Source: Mycteria americana (lineage: Eukaryota; Chordata; Aves; Ciconiiformes; Ciconiidae). From it: DNA of 64,000 bases. The stretch covers positions 1,190,501 through 1,254,500 of the forward strand of contig NC_134366.1 in assembly GCF_035582795.1 (NCBI RefSeq), read 5' to 3'. This document shows, piece after piece, positions 12,550-23,700 of this stretch. The notes beneath the pieces are model-generated. The model had not been told where the DNA came from, searched no databases, and worked only from the letters and a program-made list of their open reading frames with translations. Every line of letters starts with the position of its first letter. The first letter of the stretch is position 1. The position numbers and the translations under genes were made by a program.

Positions 12550-13914
12550 GCAGTCAAGGAAGAAGGAACTTCTACAGCAACATAGTGGTGACCAAAAATG
12601 AATTCATCAGTTACCTTCTGTTCCCCTGGGAGGTTTTCACCTCCCGTTGGCCTGCCCCGCTCGTGTATGTGTGCATATACATATACACAGCATCTTTTTT
12701 TCCTCCCTCTCCCCACCGCTCGTAGCCTGGCAGTACTTGGCATTCCTTTGGGAAAGCTTTGGATCAAAGATGCCAGTAGTGCCTCCCATGTTGCTGGTGG
12801 GAAGTCCTTTACGCTTTGGTCTGCTTGCCTGTCAGAGCGTGCTCGACTCTGGTTTCTTTCGTCTTGGTGTTTTGAGCTTTGGGTTCTCCTGGGAAGGGTT
12901 AAAAAGAAACCGAGCTTTTAAGGTGGAGGCATTAACTGAGCTCTGGGATGTAGCACATGCCCACTCCACCTGTGATTTAATGTTTCGGGTTCTCCGGGTA
13001 GGGCAAAGCATCAAGACCGGATGCCAAACCAGTGTTTTGAGCAGAGAAGGAAAATAAGGGCGTGCTGTAGCCCGGAAGGTGCAGGAATGCCAGCCGTGTT
13101 CATTACAGATATCTGATCATTAAGGACAGTAGCCGAGTCCTGGGGCTGCCTTGCTAACTTATTAAAGAAAATATTGATCCAGTGCGAATGAAGCCAGGAG
13201 TGAATCAATTGGAATAAAACCACTCAATGGTAGGAGTTTTCTTGCTCCAGTTTTTACCTTTCTTTTGCCTTTGAAGGTGGTAGTTGAACCTTCCCTCTGA
13301 GTAGTTTGGTACAGTAGCCAACTGAGGAATAAAACCATGATTTTTAGTCCCTCTTTTTGGAGCATATACTTTTTACTTTTTAAAATTAACAAAACAAAAA
13401 AAAAACGTAGATAGCGAAGAAGTGCTAGCATACGGGATTGGGTTGGGATGGCTGGGGTGCGAATGCCAGAACTACCTCCTGCGGACAGCCGAGGTGGGCA
13501 GAGTCAGCGGCCGTGGTATGCGTCTTCGGGCCAACTCGCACGTGTCACCGTCCACTCGCTGACCTTCTGTGGTCTGGGGGTTGCGGGTCCGGGAACAGCT
13601 TCAGCCGGCAAATCTAGGAGCACTCGTTGAGTGAGACCACCAGCACAGTACTGCTGATGCAGACCTCCAGACTGCCAAAACTGCTTGTTTGCTCCTCGTT
13701 AGTGACTGCGAAAAATCCTTTGCTGGCTGTGGTTCGGGTTCTCTGCCCTCTTCCCGGCGTAAGAGGGTTTGACAGGTTTCCTTGCCAAAGGTCTGAAGAC
13801 TGCTCGCTTATTTATAGGGTGGCTTTCAGCGACCGAGTGCAAGGTGGTGGTCTAAGGCTTGACCGGAGAGAGATCTCCCAAATAATCTGAAACCTGCAGA
13901 ACCACTTACACCAC

Positions 13915-13938
13915 AAAAAAAAAAAAAAAAAAAAAAAA
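13915..13938. repeat. A homopolymer (24)
   Basis: An A-run inside the probable SMARCC1 3'UTR. It could prime internally in oligo-dT cDNA libraries. Confidence 0.9.
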
Positions 13939-14488
13939 GGATTTGCTTTGAAGAGCACTCAGGTGATTGACTCATCGATGTTAACGGTTCAACTTCCCAG
14001 GTCCTGAGAGTGCATGAGTGTGGAGTAACCGTTTCTGGGCTGCCTGCACATCCGCTGCGTGCTCAGACGATCGTCTGCAGCCTTGTTACTTCCAGTGCAT
14101 AGGAACGATGCTTTCCACCGTCAAGCTCTGAGAATCCACAGTGCCTAGCAGAGAACGGTCAGGGCCTGCCTGCCTTCCACCTCCCACAAAGGAAATTCAT
14201 CCCCAATGTTACCTTTCCCTCCAGGGTCTTTGGGGCGAGCATGGGATTTTCTGGTTCAGACCGTAGTCCAGTTTAGAATAACCTCAGGTTGTTTTTAGCG
14301 TGATCAACTTCAAATATAAAGGATCCAGATGGAGACTATTTTTTACTGTACTAGTGATGATCCTACAGAGTACCTGAATTCTTGACACTGTTGTGTTTCT
14401 GTATAAATAATACATGTGCTGACTTTTTCATCTGATCCTATGTATAGGGCCGGTTTTATTCCTGCAACGCAGCCACCCAATTTTGTGA

Positions 14489-14494
14489 AATAAA
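14489..14494 (+). terminator. SMARCC1: Candidate SMARCC1 polyadenylation signal
   Basis: AATAAA followed immediately by an A-run and a downstream GT-rich element. It is the most distal of three AATAAA hexamers after the stop codon; those at 13213-13218 and 13328-13333 are alternatives. Confidence 0.45.
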
Positions 14495-14510
14495 AAAAAA
14501 AAAAATGTGG

Positions 14511-17500
14511 TTTTTGTACAAAGCTTGTGCCACTTTGTCTGGAGTCTCCTTTCCCTCCCTGTGCGGTGTGGATGAGCCGAGAACTGTTAACACGATACGG
14601 ATCTATTTTGGGGGCTGCATCTTGACCACAATGGGGTAAATACAAAGCCTGAGCTGGTTGCCCGGCAAGGCGTAACACCAAAGTAACCCAGGTAAGCGAC
14701 GGCCCTTCACAATGCGCTCGGTGATCGGCCGCTTTGGAAAACGGTATTTCAGATTTTAAAAGCTTAATGAATTGCGGACGAAGTAAAACAGCATTCGAGG
14801 CCTAATAGGATTATTTCTGTTTGATTCCTGCTTTCCCACTGTCTTGCTGTGCTAACTTGGTTGCGCAGGCTCGCGTTCCCAGTTGAAGCACACGCTTGAA
14901 AGAAGGGCTCTGAAGTGGCAGATTTTAATAGAGGAGGCCTGGGCACGCTGACCTAGCAGGGTCCCACCGTTCCCCTATTCCCGTACCGGCTTCGCTGTTA
15001 ATTGTTTAATTCAGATGCCTGTTCAGATCTTGTGTCCTCTCCCGCAGGGCTCCAGAGGCTGCCAGGAGAGTTTGCCCTTTTGATTAAACTGAAACCGAGA
15101 ATCCAATCTGGATTATATTCTAAACGCTCCCGCTACTTCACCGAGTCGGAGCTTTTTCCTCTGAAGAAGCGTATTAAGGGCGCTTCTTCCCAGCCATCCT
15201 AGGTGCGTAATGCCCGCAGGCCCCGACTCCCTGAAGCTGAAGAAGGAAAGGCACAGAGGTGGGGACGTGCCCCCAGGTCCAGGACGCCCCCCAGAAGCCC
15301 TGTCCCCAGTTGGGGATTCCTCCTTCGCTGGCGCGGGAGGTCCCTACGGCTGGGATCTTCTGCCGAACGCGCCTTGGTGGGCTCCGTAGGGCTGCTCCTG
15401 CTTCGGGCCAGGTAGGAAAGGGAAGGAGCTCTTCGTGCCTTTGCGCTCCCGATGTCTTCAGCAAGGCTCGTCCCTCGCGATCCCACCCTTCTCATCCTGC
15501 GGCACGGTGAGCCGTTGTCATTTTTCCTCCTCTCATCTTGAAGACCTTTTCCCTCAGGAATGCAAAGAATACGGTAGATCAGAGTGTCAATTCTTGAACA
15601 GTTTTTTCTATTTAGGGGCCTTTAAAGCTTTGCGGCCACAGAAGATGGCTGAGACTGGGCTGTTGTCTTGGCAGTAATGAAAAGTGAAGTTGAGCGGAGG
15701 TCTAGATGCAGTTTGGGACCACGCTTTTGACGTATGGATGTTCAGATCCCCTGCAGCTGGCCCTAGCGAGGGGTGGGAGCGAGCACCAAAGGGCCGGGGT
15801 CACTCGGGTGTGCGGTGAGAGCGCAAATCCATTCCTCTTCGCAGCTGGAGGATACGGCGGCAGTAAGCTTGAAGGCAAGTTTAGGACAGGGCTCTAAACT
15901 GTAGCTCTTCTAAACTGGCTCGGTGTCCGCTCCAAAACTGCCATAGGGTCCTTTGAGACCAGATGCCGTTAGGGTAAATGGAAGCTGACCCTGCTCGGTG
16001 CTGAGCCCTTCTGCCTTGTCCAAAAACTTTGCTGTCCCTCCTGATCATACGCGTTGCTGGGGGGGGGGTGTGTGTGCATCTTTATCGGAATAATTTCACG
16101 CTGCCAGAGGCGGGAGGTCTGGTGCGCAGGTTTCTTTTCTTGGCACTGTCGCCGTGTTGGCAGGAGGAGCGATGGGGCAGTGGGACGGGGACAGGCGTGC
16201 GCACCCCCTGCCTGCACTTGTCTCCTCTCCTAATAATATCCGAACCCCCCCGCCGCGGATGAGTCCTGGCTGGCAATACCAGCTCCACCATGTGGTTCCT
16301 GAAAAGCTGCAATTTTTTTTTTTTTTCCTCTTTTCTGGCTGACTTAAAGCCAAAAATACACATCGGGACACCTAAAGAGTTTGGGTGTCTAAATATGTGA
16401 ATGCGTATTGTGGTCCGACACTGTTATTTCAATTCCTGTGCCTTTCTCGCGAGAAACTTTAAAATGAAGGATTGGGCAAGGCTGGAAGCTCCTTTTCCAA
16501 CCCTGCGGGCTTTATAGCACCAAGCGCGATGCAGCCGGGGGTAACCCCCACGGGCGTTGCCAGACACCGGCGCCCATCCCATGGACTAATCCCCCCAAAT
16601 CCCGGTCGGAAACGATGTGCCCCAGACAATCGGTGGCAGAGCGGATCTGGGTGACCTGCCAACGGCTTGGCTGTGCCGGAGCCGGTCCCTCGCCCGGCTC
16701 TCTAGGAACAGTGTTGGTCTTTGTCTGCGCCGTCTCCCGCCCGGCCGCGTGTGCTGCCCGCATGGGAATTTCCCCTTTCATTGGGATCTCCTGCTGCTGC
16801 CGGGGTCACGGTTCAGGGACCCTTTTCAGCAGCCCTGGTAGCTCTCGGGCAGCGGGGTGTCACGTGGAAGCTGCGTCGGGAAACCTAGGGGTGATGAATT
16901 GGAATTATTTTTCCAAAATCCCTCGTTTTCTCTCCTTCCAAGTCGATGTGTGATTAAACACAACCTGGTGTCCGTCAAAACCAGCAGCCTTTCGAACACG
17001 CTCCCAGGGTTTTTACACTGGGATGTTTGGCAACGCTGGTGGTCACCGTGGGTCGGCGTCGAGGTTGCCCACCCGGGTCAGCGTTGCGGAGCCAGCCGAG
17101 AGCCGCGGGGAGGAGCGGTGCTCCGGTGCCTGGCGTGCGGGAGCGGCCGGTGATCCGGCAAACAACGGCCTGGACCAGCAGGTTCAGCCCAGTCCCAGCT
17201 GGGAACCCCGAGGGACGTCTCGCTTGTCCACATGCTGTTGGAAGAGCCACCAGATCCCCGCAGGATCCATTTCATGGAAATCCCTTGTTCCCTCCCAGCG
17301 CCGGGGACCGGGACGTTGTAGAGGACCCAGTGAAACGGAGACAGGCTCTGCCCTCGGAGGATGCTCGGTGCAGAGCCAAATTCTGGTTCTCTCTGCTCCT
17401 GTAATTTTGGCTTCCCTCTTCCAGATGAAACAGAGCCCGAGTCCTGGATGTCATTAAATGCCCGTGACCTGCCGTGAGAGGGAGAAGCGGCGTGTTCGCC

Positions 17501-20500
17501 GCTCCGTGCACCACCGGGGTTCAGCTCCTCTGCCCTCCTGAGCTTTTTCCCTTCGTTTTCTGTTGGGTGAGGTGGTGTCTTCGCTCCTTGTCCTTAACTG
17601 TGAAATAGCCGCTTTGATTCATCCTGGTTTCCAGCAGTAACAAAAGCAAAACCTTGAAGATAAAGAGCATTTCTGAAGTGCGTTTAGTGCCCTCTTTGCA
17701 AAATCACAAGTATTAAACAGGTTTCTGGAGCTCGGAAGGAGAGGCGCGGAAGGTGCTGTTGCTTGCAGCTGACTTACCCCAGCCCCTGACACTTCTATTT
17801 GTCGCTCCTTGCAGACTCTGTGAACATTCGCAAACACAAAAGGTGTTGAACACAACTGGCGGGTGCTGCGCCCGGTCCTCGGCACGCAGCTCTGCTGGCT
17901 CTTCTCCCCAAAGCCCCTTCTACTCAGGTTTGGGTTTTTTTTTTTTCTTGGTCTTTGCAGCTCCGAGCTGTAACGTGTGAGTATTAAACCTCTCCCACCT
18001 TTTCCCTCTGCAGCTGCAGAGGAGCGTGGCTTGAAAGCAGCCGCTGCGGGGAGAGCACGAGCCGGGGGCTCTGCCCCTCCAGCAGATCCAGCGGAGCCGG
18101 TGGCCGCTCGGACGATGGGGCTCTGCCTCCTCCTCTGCCTCCGCGACGCTGAATCCTCCAGCCAAACGCACCAGCTCCCTGCGCAGGCCAGGGAGGGATT
18201 TTTTGGAAGATACCAGCTTGCTTACCCCTCTGGCCAGAGGTAGGAGAGGGCCTGGAGGGCTCCAGCACCGCAGGGCCCCCAGAGGTTGCAGCTCCGTGTG
18301 TCTTTACCCGCTGTTGCCAGCGTCCTTCCCCGAGCTGCTCCTGCAATCCTAAACATAGCTCCTGTTTTGAGGACGTTGAATTACGGCAATTTTCAGATCA
18401 GCTCTGTGTCGGGAGCGGTTTGGAGTGTGACTGATACGTGGTGGGTGAATCTGTTCCCTGCAGAAATGGTTTTGAGGCTGAAGGCAGCGGGGGAGCGGGG
18501 CCTGGGTGAGCTCGGAGGAGGCTCAAGGTTGATTTTAAGTCTCGCAGCTGAAGCAGGCGCCGGCTTCCTTCAGCTATCGCTGTCGCGTCGGGGCTCGTCA
18601 CCTCGGAGCCGTGTCCCCTGTGCTGCCAGCCCCAATCAAGGGCAAAGCTGTCCCGCTAAAATGCTGCGGCTCTGCGCTGAGCTTGACCCTGGGCCCGGGC
18701 TCACCGTCGAGGATGCTGCGAGAGAGGGAAGAGCTGACGTGTCCGAGGCGAGCGGCGCCTGAGCCGGGGCAGAAAACACCGACCGCAACCCTGTCTGTTC
18801 AGTTCAGCCTTTTCTGGAGTCATGATTTCTTTGCACCTTTCCTATACTTGTTAATTAAAAAAATGGGGAAAGGGAGGTGGTTTGAGCATCTCTGGTACAT
18901 GGGCGAGGAGGGAGGATGTCAAACAGGCACAAACAAAAGGGGGGGGAGAGGCCCCAGCCCCTCCTGCCCCCCTTATCCCGGGGTCTGGATGCAGCCCGGC
19001 GTGGGTCCTGGGCGGTGGGGACGGTTCCCCCGTCCCAGGGGAGGGGAAGGAGCCCAGCCTGTGCCTTCCTCAGCCTCTCTCTGTCCCCATGGGGTCCCTC
19101 GTCCTCATCCGACCTGTCACCAGCGCCCAGGCGGGTGCCGGAGCAGATCTGCCTCCAGCTCCCCTCGGCGACAAAGGTGCCGGTGTGGGGCTGCCCCACG
19201 GCTGCTGGCGTGCGCCGGGAGCTGCCAGCCGGGATGAGCCGGGTGCGGCTGAGCCCGGTGCTCCCCGCGGCGCGGGCGGCCCAAACCGGGCGCCGGCAGG
19301 AGCACGAAGCAGAGCAGGGCTGGGGGGGGCGAGCAAAGACCCTGTGGGTTCTCGGGGACCCCAAGGCAGGGCAAGACCCGTGAGCAAGCTCAGCTCCCAG
19401 CGCCGAACTGGGCAGAGAAGGGATTTGGGGTGAGATGCCTCCCCAGCTGCATGTGAGCTGCTCACAGGCTGGACAGACGGACAGAGCTCACACCGATTTC
19501 CTCTGGAAATGCCAAAACCGGTCGCCAGTGTGACTGCACGGCATCGTCTTGTAATTCACCTTAAATATTTTCAGTAACTCCCCCAGGAAAACACACGCCC
19601 AGCAGCAGCAGCTGGTTCTGCCCGAGAGGAGGGAGCTGCCGCTCGATTTCTTCTGCGAGACTGAAGCGTCGTCACCGTGTCTGTCTGTCTGTCTGTCTGT
19701 CCTGCCGCCCCTCATCCAACCCTCTGCTGCTGCTTCGGCCTCTAACGAAGACAAACCTGAGGCGGGTTGGAGGGAAGGGTGGTGGAAGCAGACTTGCGAG
19801 GCGGCTCCAACAGCTGCCTCGGGCTCTCCTGCCTTGGCTGGTCCAAAGCGGCCCGACGCACCGAGGCTCTGCCACGCTTCGCCCCCGGCGCGTCCCGGAG
19901 CTGCGGGAGGGGGGAGGCTCCGAAATCCATCCCCCAGCTGGCTGTCCCTGCCCGGTGCGTGGCAGCGACCCCGTCCCTCCTCTCCCTGGAGCAGCGGCTG
20001 AGCTTTGCCCAGCGAGGGGGGTGAGACCCTGGGTCCCCCCTCGCCCGCCCAGGCTGGCTGCTGGGGGGGCCTGATCCGGAGCCGCTGGTGCAGGGACGGA
20101 TGCGGAGCCTGCGCCGGGGGGGCTGAAGGCGTGCGGGGAGGTGGGGGCTCTTCCCGTGCGAAGGCGGGCTGCGGGGAAACGCGATGGGCACCGTCCCCCA
20201 GGACCGGGGGAGCAGCCAGCCTCCAGCTGGGGTGCGGGGTGCCAACAGCCCCTCGTCCCCCATGGATCCCATGGGATCCAGGGCAAGGTCCCTCCTCCCC
20301 ACGGCGCTCAGCACCCTGGGGCGATGCTGGCTGCAGCTGGGGTGTCGATACCCCGAGGGGACACCAGTGAGCGGCCGGTTGACCACAGCCAGTGGCCCAG
20401 GCGCATGGGAGGAGGGTGTCCCCTCGGTGGCAGGGCCGGGGGGGGGATGCTCCCCAGGGCTGCGGGGTGACATGGGCCAGAGCCACATAACCCCACCGGA

Positions 20501-22160
20501 GAAGAGGAGCTGGTGCTCCGGGACGCTGGCACGGGCTGTCCCCAGGGCTTGCGGCGGCTCCATCCATGGAGATGTCCAAGACCCGACCAGGAATGGCCTT
20601 GGGCAACCTGCTCCGGGTGACCCTGCACGAGCAGGGGTCGGCCCAGGTGGTCTCCAGGGGTCCCTGCCAGCCCCGTCCTGTGGCCAGGACTCGCTGTGGG
20701 TGCTGCAAGCTCTCGTGGGCTTAACAAGCACCAACCACTTGAGCAGAAACACCTTGAGCCATCGCTGCTGCGTACCAGCGCCCTGCCCCGGTGCTGGGGA
20801 AGGGCTTTGGGTGCAGGATGGGTGCTGCTGCCCTGCCTGGCCTCCGTCTCCCTGCCCCGCGTGGCATCCCCAGCACCGTCCCCGTCCCCAGGATCCCACC
20901 CGTCTTCCCTCGGCCTCGTGCTGCAATGGTGGGGACCCAGCGGAGGGACCCCCAGCCCCGGGCAACGTGAGGGACCCCGATGCCTCTTCCTGACCCTTTT
21001 CCCCGGCTGTCACGGCCGTGTCCCCCCGTCCATCCCGGCGGCCCCTCGGCCGGTCCCCTTGGAAACGCATCCAGGGGCGGAAGCGCGGGGAATATTAAGC
21101 AGGTGCAGCCCCTTCAATCCCCCTTTGAGCGGGGACAGAGCGGGGCTTGTTCCCGGCGCGGGGAGCCCGGCCAGGCGCGGCGGCTGCTCAGGGGGAGAGG
21201 GGACCCCCGGCCCCGCCGTCCCCCCCCGGCCCAGCTCCTCCAGTCCCTGCAGCACCCACAGCTGCCCCTCTGCGTGGGACGGGGTGGCGTGGGCGAGGGG
21301 TGGATGGTGGTGGGGGGAGTTGATGTGGGTCCTACACAGGGGCTGGGGGGCACCGAAAGGGGCTCCCCTGGGAGCACCCGCTGCTCCCCAGGGCCCCCAG
21401 CCCTGCCCTGAGCATCCTTCCCCAAGGTGGGATGCGGGAGCAGCCGTGGCCGGCACGGTCCTGCACCGCGGGCAGAGGAGGACGCGCGGTGACCTTGGAA
21501 AGCCTCGGCCAGCCGGGAGCTCGCGCTGTCCCCGGGAGGACGAGGTGGCCGTGGGGCGAGCGGTGCAGGGGGCAGGGGACGGCAAAGGCACGGCCCCTCT
21601 CCGGTGCACGGGTCCGGGCTGAGCCCCCCGGTGCAGCTTGGGGTGTCCCCACGTATGTGGGTGTCCCCAACACAGCCACGACATCCCCCGCAGAGCTGGG
21701 GTTCAGGGTGGTGACGGGCTGGGTGTCCCCCGGGTTGGTGGTGGCACCCGCAGGGTTCGGGTGCTGCCCCGGCTCTGTCGGGGCCGGGAGGGAGCGCGTC
21801 CCCCCGGCATGGCTTCAGGCAGCGCAAAGGCGGAGCCGGAGGCCGGGGGGTTCCCTGGGGGTCCCAGGGGGTCCCTCCGTGCCCGTGCACACCCACGCGT
21901 GCGCCCACGGCCGTGCTCACGCCTGGCTCCCCGGTGCGTGCTTGTCGGCTCGGCCCTGCTCCAGCATGCGTGCCACGGGGCTCCTGCCCGCTGCCTGCCC
22001 GCTGCCTGCCCGCTGCCTGCCCGCAGCCCCGCTGGGCTCGCCTGGGCCCCATTGCTAGGCCGGTCACGTCTGCGTGGCTTCTCCTCTCCCGGCTCTTCCC
22101 CTGCTCCATCCAGCCGCTGTGTCGGCTCGGCCTCCCCGCCTCACGCTGGGCCACGGCCTG
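14511..22160. other. Intergenic region SMARCC1-CSPG5
   Basis: No gene recognised. Base composition changes from mixed to strongly G+C-rich between about 15 and 18.5 kb. The many long open frames on both strands at 18.3-22.7 kb are the by-product of few A+T-rich stop codons; their translations are low-complexity Gly/Pro/Arg/Ala strings. A TGTC microsatellite lies at 19678-19701. I see no CR1 element here. Confidence 0.6.
19678..19701. repeat. TGTC tetranucleotide microsatellite
   Basis: About six perfect copies of a TGTC unit are visible in the sequence. Confidence 0.9.
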
Positions 22161-22375
22161 GAGCAGCACCCTGCCCGCACCCCCTGCCCGCACCCCCTGC
22201 CCGCAGCCCCTGCCTGCACCCTGCCCGCACCCCCTGCCCGCACCCCCTGCCCGCACCCCCTGCCTGCACCCTGCCCGCACCCCCTGCCCGCACCCCCTGC
22301 CCGCACCCCCTGCCTGCACCCTGCCCGCACCCCCTGCCTGCACCCTGCCCGCACCCCCTGCCCGCACCCCCGGCC
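21975..22375. repeat. C-rich minisatellite (CCCTGCCCGCACC-type unit)
   Basis: Tandem 13-15 bp units of CCTGCCCGCACCCC with TGCCTGCACC variants fill roughly 22165-22375. Related CTGCCTGCCCG copies lie just upstream from about 21985. Strand asymmetry is extreme, with C and G almost wholly separated between strands. The 15-bp period keeps frames open and creates artificial Pro/His/Cys-repeat ORFs on the + strand and Gly/Arg/Cys-repeat ORFs on the - strand. Confidence 0.9.
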
Positions 22376-22727
22376 TGTCGGAGAGAGCCGGATGATGCTC
22401 GCGTGGACGGGTCATGGGTGATGGAGGCCGCGGTGGCACCTGGACCAGTTTGGCACTGGGAAGTGGCACCGCGGCCGTGGGGCACCCGCTCGGGGACGAG
22501 GAGGGTCCGACCCCACACCGGGCCCCCTTTGCCTGGGGGGCTCCGAGCGGCCGCAGCCCCCTGCCCCGTGCCACAGCCCCGCGGGGACCCTGGGGCGAGG
22601 GCTTCACCCCAGGATTTCGGTGCTCCGTCCTCACCTCGCTGCTGCTGGGGGGATGCCCCCGGCCCCCCCAGGGCTGGGCACGAGTGGGGGGCTTGGGGGT
22701 GCAGGGTGGGGGTCCCCCCACAGCGGT

Positions 22728-23300
22728 TGAGGATGCTGGGGGGGAGTCCCGGTGCTGGTGCAGGGGTGCCCCCCCCCATGCAGAAGCACTTTTGGGGGGG
22801 GTGTCAGCACGGGATCCCGGTGCTGGTGGGGTGCAGGGGGGGAGTTTGGGAGGGGGGCAGTGAGGAATCCCAGTGCTGGGGGGGTGCTGGGGGGGTCCAG
22901 TGCAGGGATGCCCCCCCCCATGCAGGAGCAGTTTTGGGGGGGCTCAGCGAGAGGTCCCGGTGCTGGTGGGGGTGCAGGGATGCCCCCTCCATGCAGGAGC
23001 AGTTTTGGGGGGGGTCAGTAAGGGATGCTGGTGCTGGGGGAGGTGCAGGGGGGTCCCGGTGCGGGTGCAGGGCTGCCCCCACCCATGCAGCAGCAGATTT
23101 GGGGGGGGTCAATGAGGAACCCTGGTGCGGGGGGGGGGTGCCGGGGGGTGCCGGTGCAGGGATACCCCCCGTGCAGGAGCAGTTTGGGGGTCAGCGAGGG
23201 ATCCCCGTGCTGGGGGGTGCCGGGGGGTCCCGGTGCAGGGATGCCCCCCCCCCGCACGAGCAGTTGGGGGGGGGGGGCTCAGCGAGGGCCGCCGGTGCCG
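22728..23300. repeat. G-rich minisatellite upstream of CSPG5
   Basis: About six imperfect copies of a roughly 80-100 bp unit. The recognisable core is ATGCAGGAGCAGTTTTGGGG, then a G-run, CAGCGAGG-like and CCGGTGCTGG segments, and GTGCAGGGATGCCCC. The unit length varies because the G- and C-runs expand and contract. The array stops just before the CSPG5 CpG island. Confidence 0.8.
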
Positions 23301-23369
23301 GGGGGGAGCTGGGCTGGGTCCCCCGGTGCCGCCTGGGGGGGGTCCCCCGGGGATGCCGGCGGGGGGCGG

Positions 23370-23700
23370 GGGGGGGGGTGTCCCGTTGCCGTGTCCCGGA
23401 GCCCCGGCCGGTGCTGCCGGCGGCGTCCCCGGTCCCGCGGGCGGAGCCGGTGGCTCCCGCCCGCCCCCAGCCCGGCCCGGCCCGGCCCCCCCGGCGCGGA
23501 GCGGAGCGGAGCGGAGCGGCGGGAGGAACGGGGCGCGGGCGGAGCCGCTGCCGGTGCCGGCCCCGCTGGCGGAGCCCGGGGTCCCTCCATGCCGCCATGG
23601 CCCCCGCGGCTGCCCGGCCCCTCGCCCTGGCCCTGCTGCTGGCGCTCGGCGCGCTCGGTGCGTACCGGGGACGGGCTGGGGGCGGGGGGGGGCTGCGCCC
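23370..23700 (+). promoter_or_regulatory. CSPG5: CpG island covering CSPG5 start region
   Basis: Very G+C- and CpG-rich DNA around the first coding exon. It includes a CGGAG pentamer repeated several times near 23500 and GC-box-like GGGCGG motifs. No TATA box is evident. This is inferred to be the promoter and 5'UTR region of CSPG5; the transcription start cannot be placed from sequence alone. Confidence 0.6.
23597..23657 (+). CDS. CSPG5: CSPG5 coding exon 1 (signal peptide)
   Basis: The ATG lies in an optimal Kozak context (GCCGCCATGG) and encodes a short Ala/Arg start followed by a Leu/Ala hydrophobic core, as expected for a signal peptide. The donor is G|GTGCGT. The final G joins CA of exon 2 to form Ala21. 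An earlier ATG at 23589 is out of frame and in weak context. No in-frame stop separates this ATG from upstream DNA for about 2 kb, so the start is a judgement rather than forced. Confidence 0.85.

Larger units (their letters stand above)
12550..14510 (+). other. SMARCC1: Probable SMARCC1 3'UTR
   Basis: The sequence directly follows the SMARCC1 stop codon and contains no interspersed repeat I recognise. AATAAA occurs at 13213, 13328 and 14489. The last is followed by an A-run and then a GT-rich stretch (TGTGGTTTTTGT), which is the expected arrangement of a polyadenylation site. The end point is inferred, and shorter 3' ends at the earlier signals are possible. A 24-A tract lies at 13915-13938. 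Confidence 0.5.

Noticed and set aside
14764-14946. Possible MIR-like SINE
   Set aside because: Only a short phrase (CCTGCTTTCCCACTGTCTTG) resembles MIR, which is too little to call.
19488-22721. Long antisense open frames (up to 535 residues) upstream of CSPG5
   Set aside because: They are low-complexity translations of G+C-rich DNA and tandem repeats, without domains, splice logic or family resemblance.
21638-23596. Long + strand open frame (hundreds of codons) leading into the CSPG5 start
   Set aside because: It runs through two minisatellites and yields Pro/His/Cys and Gly-rich repeats. The signal peptide at 23597 would be buried inside the protein.
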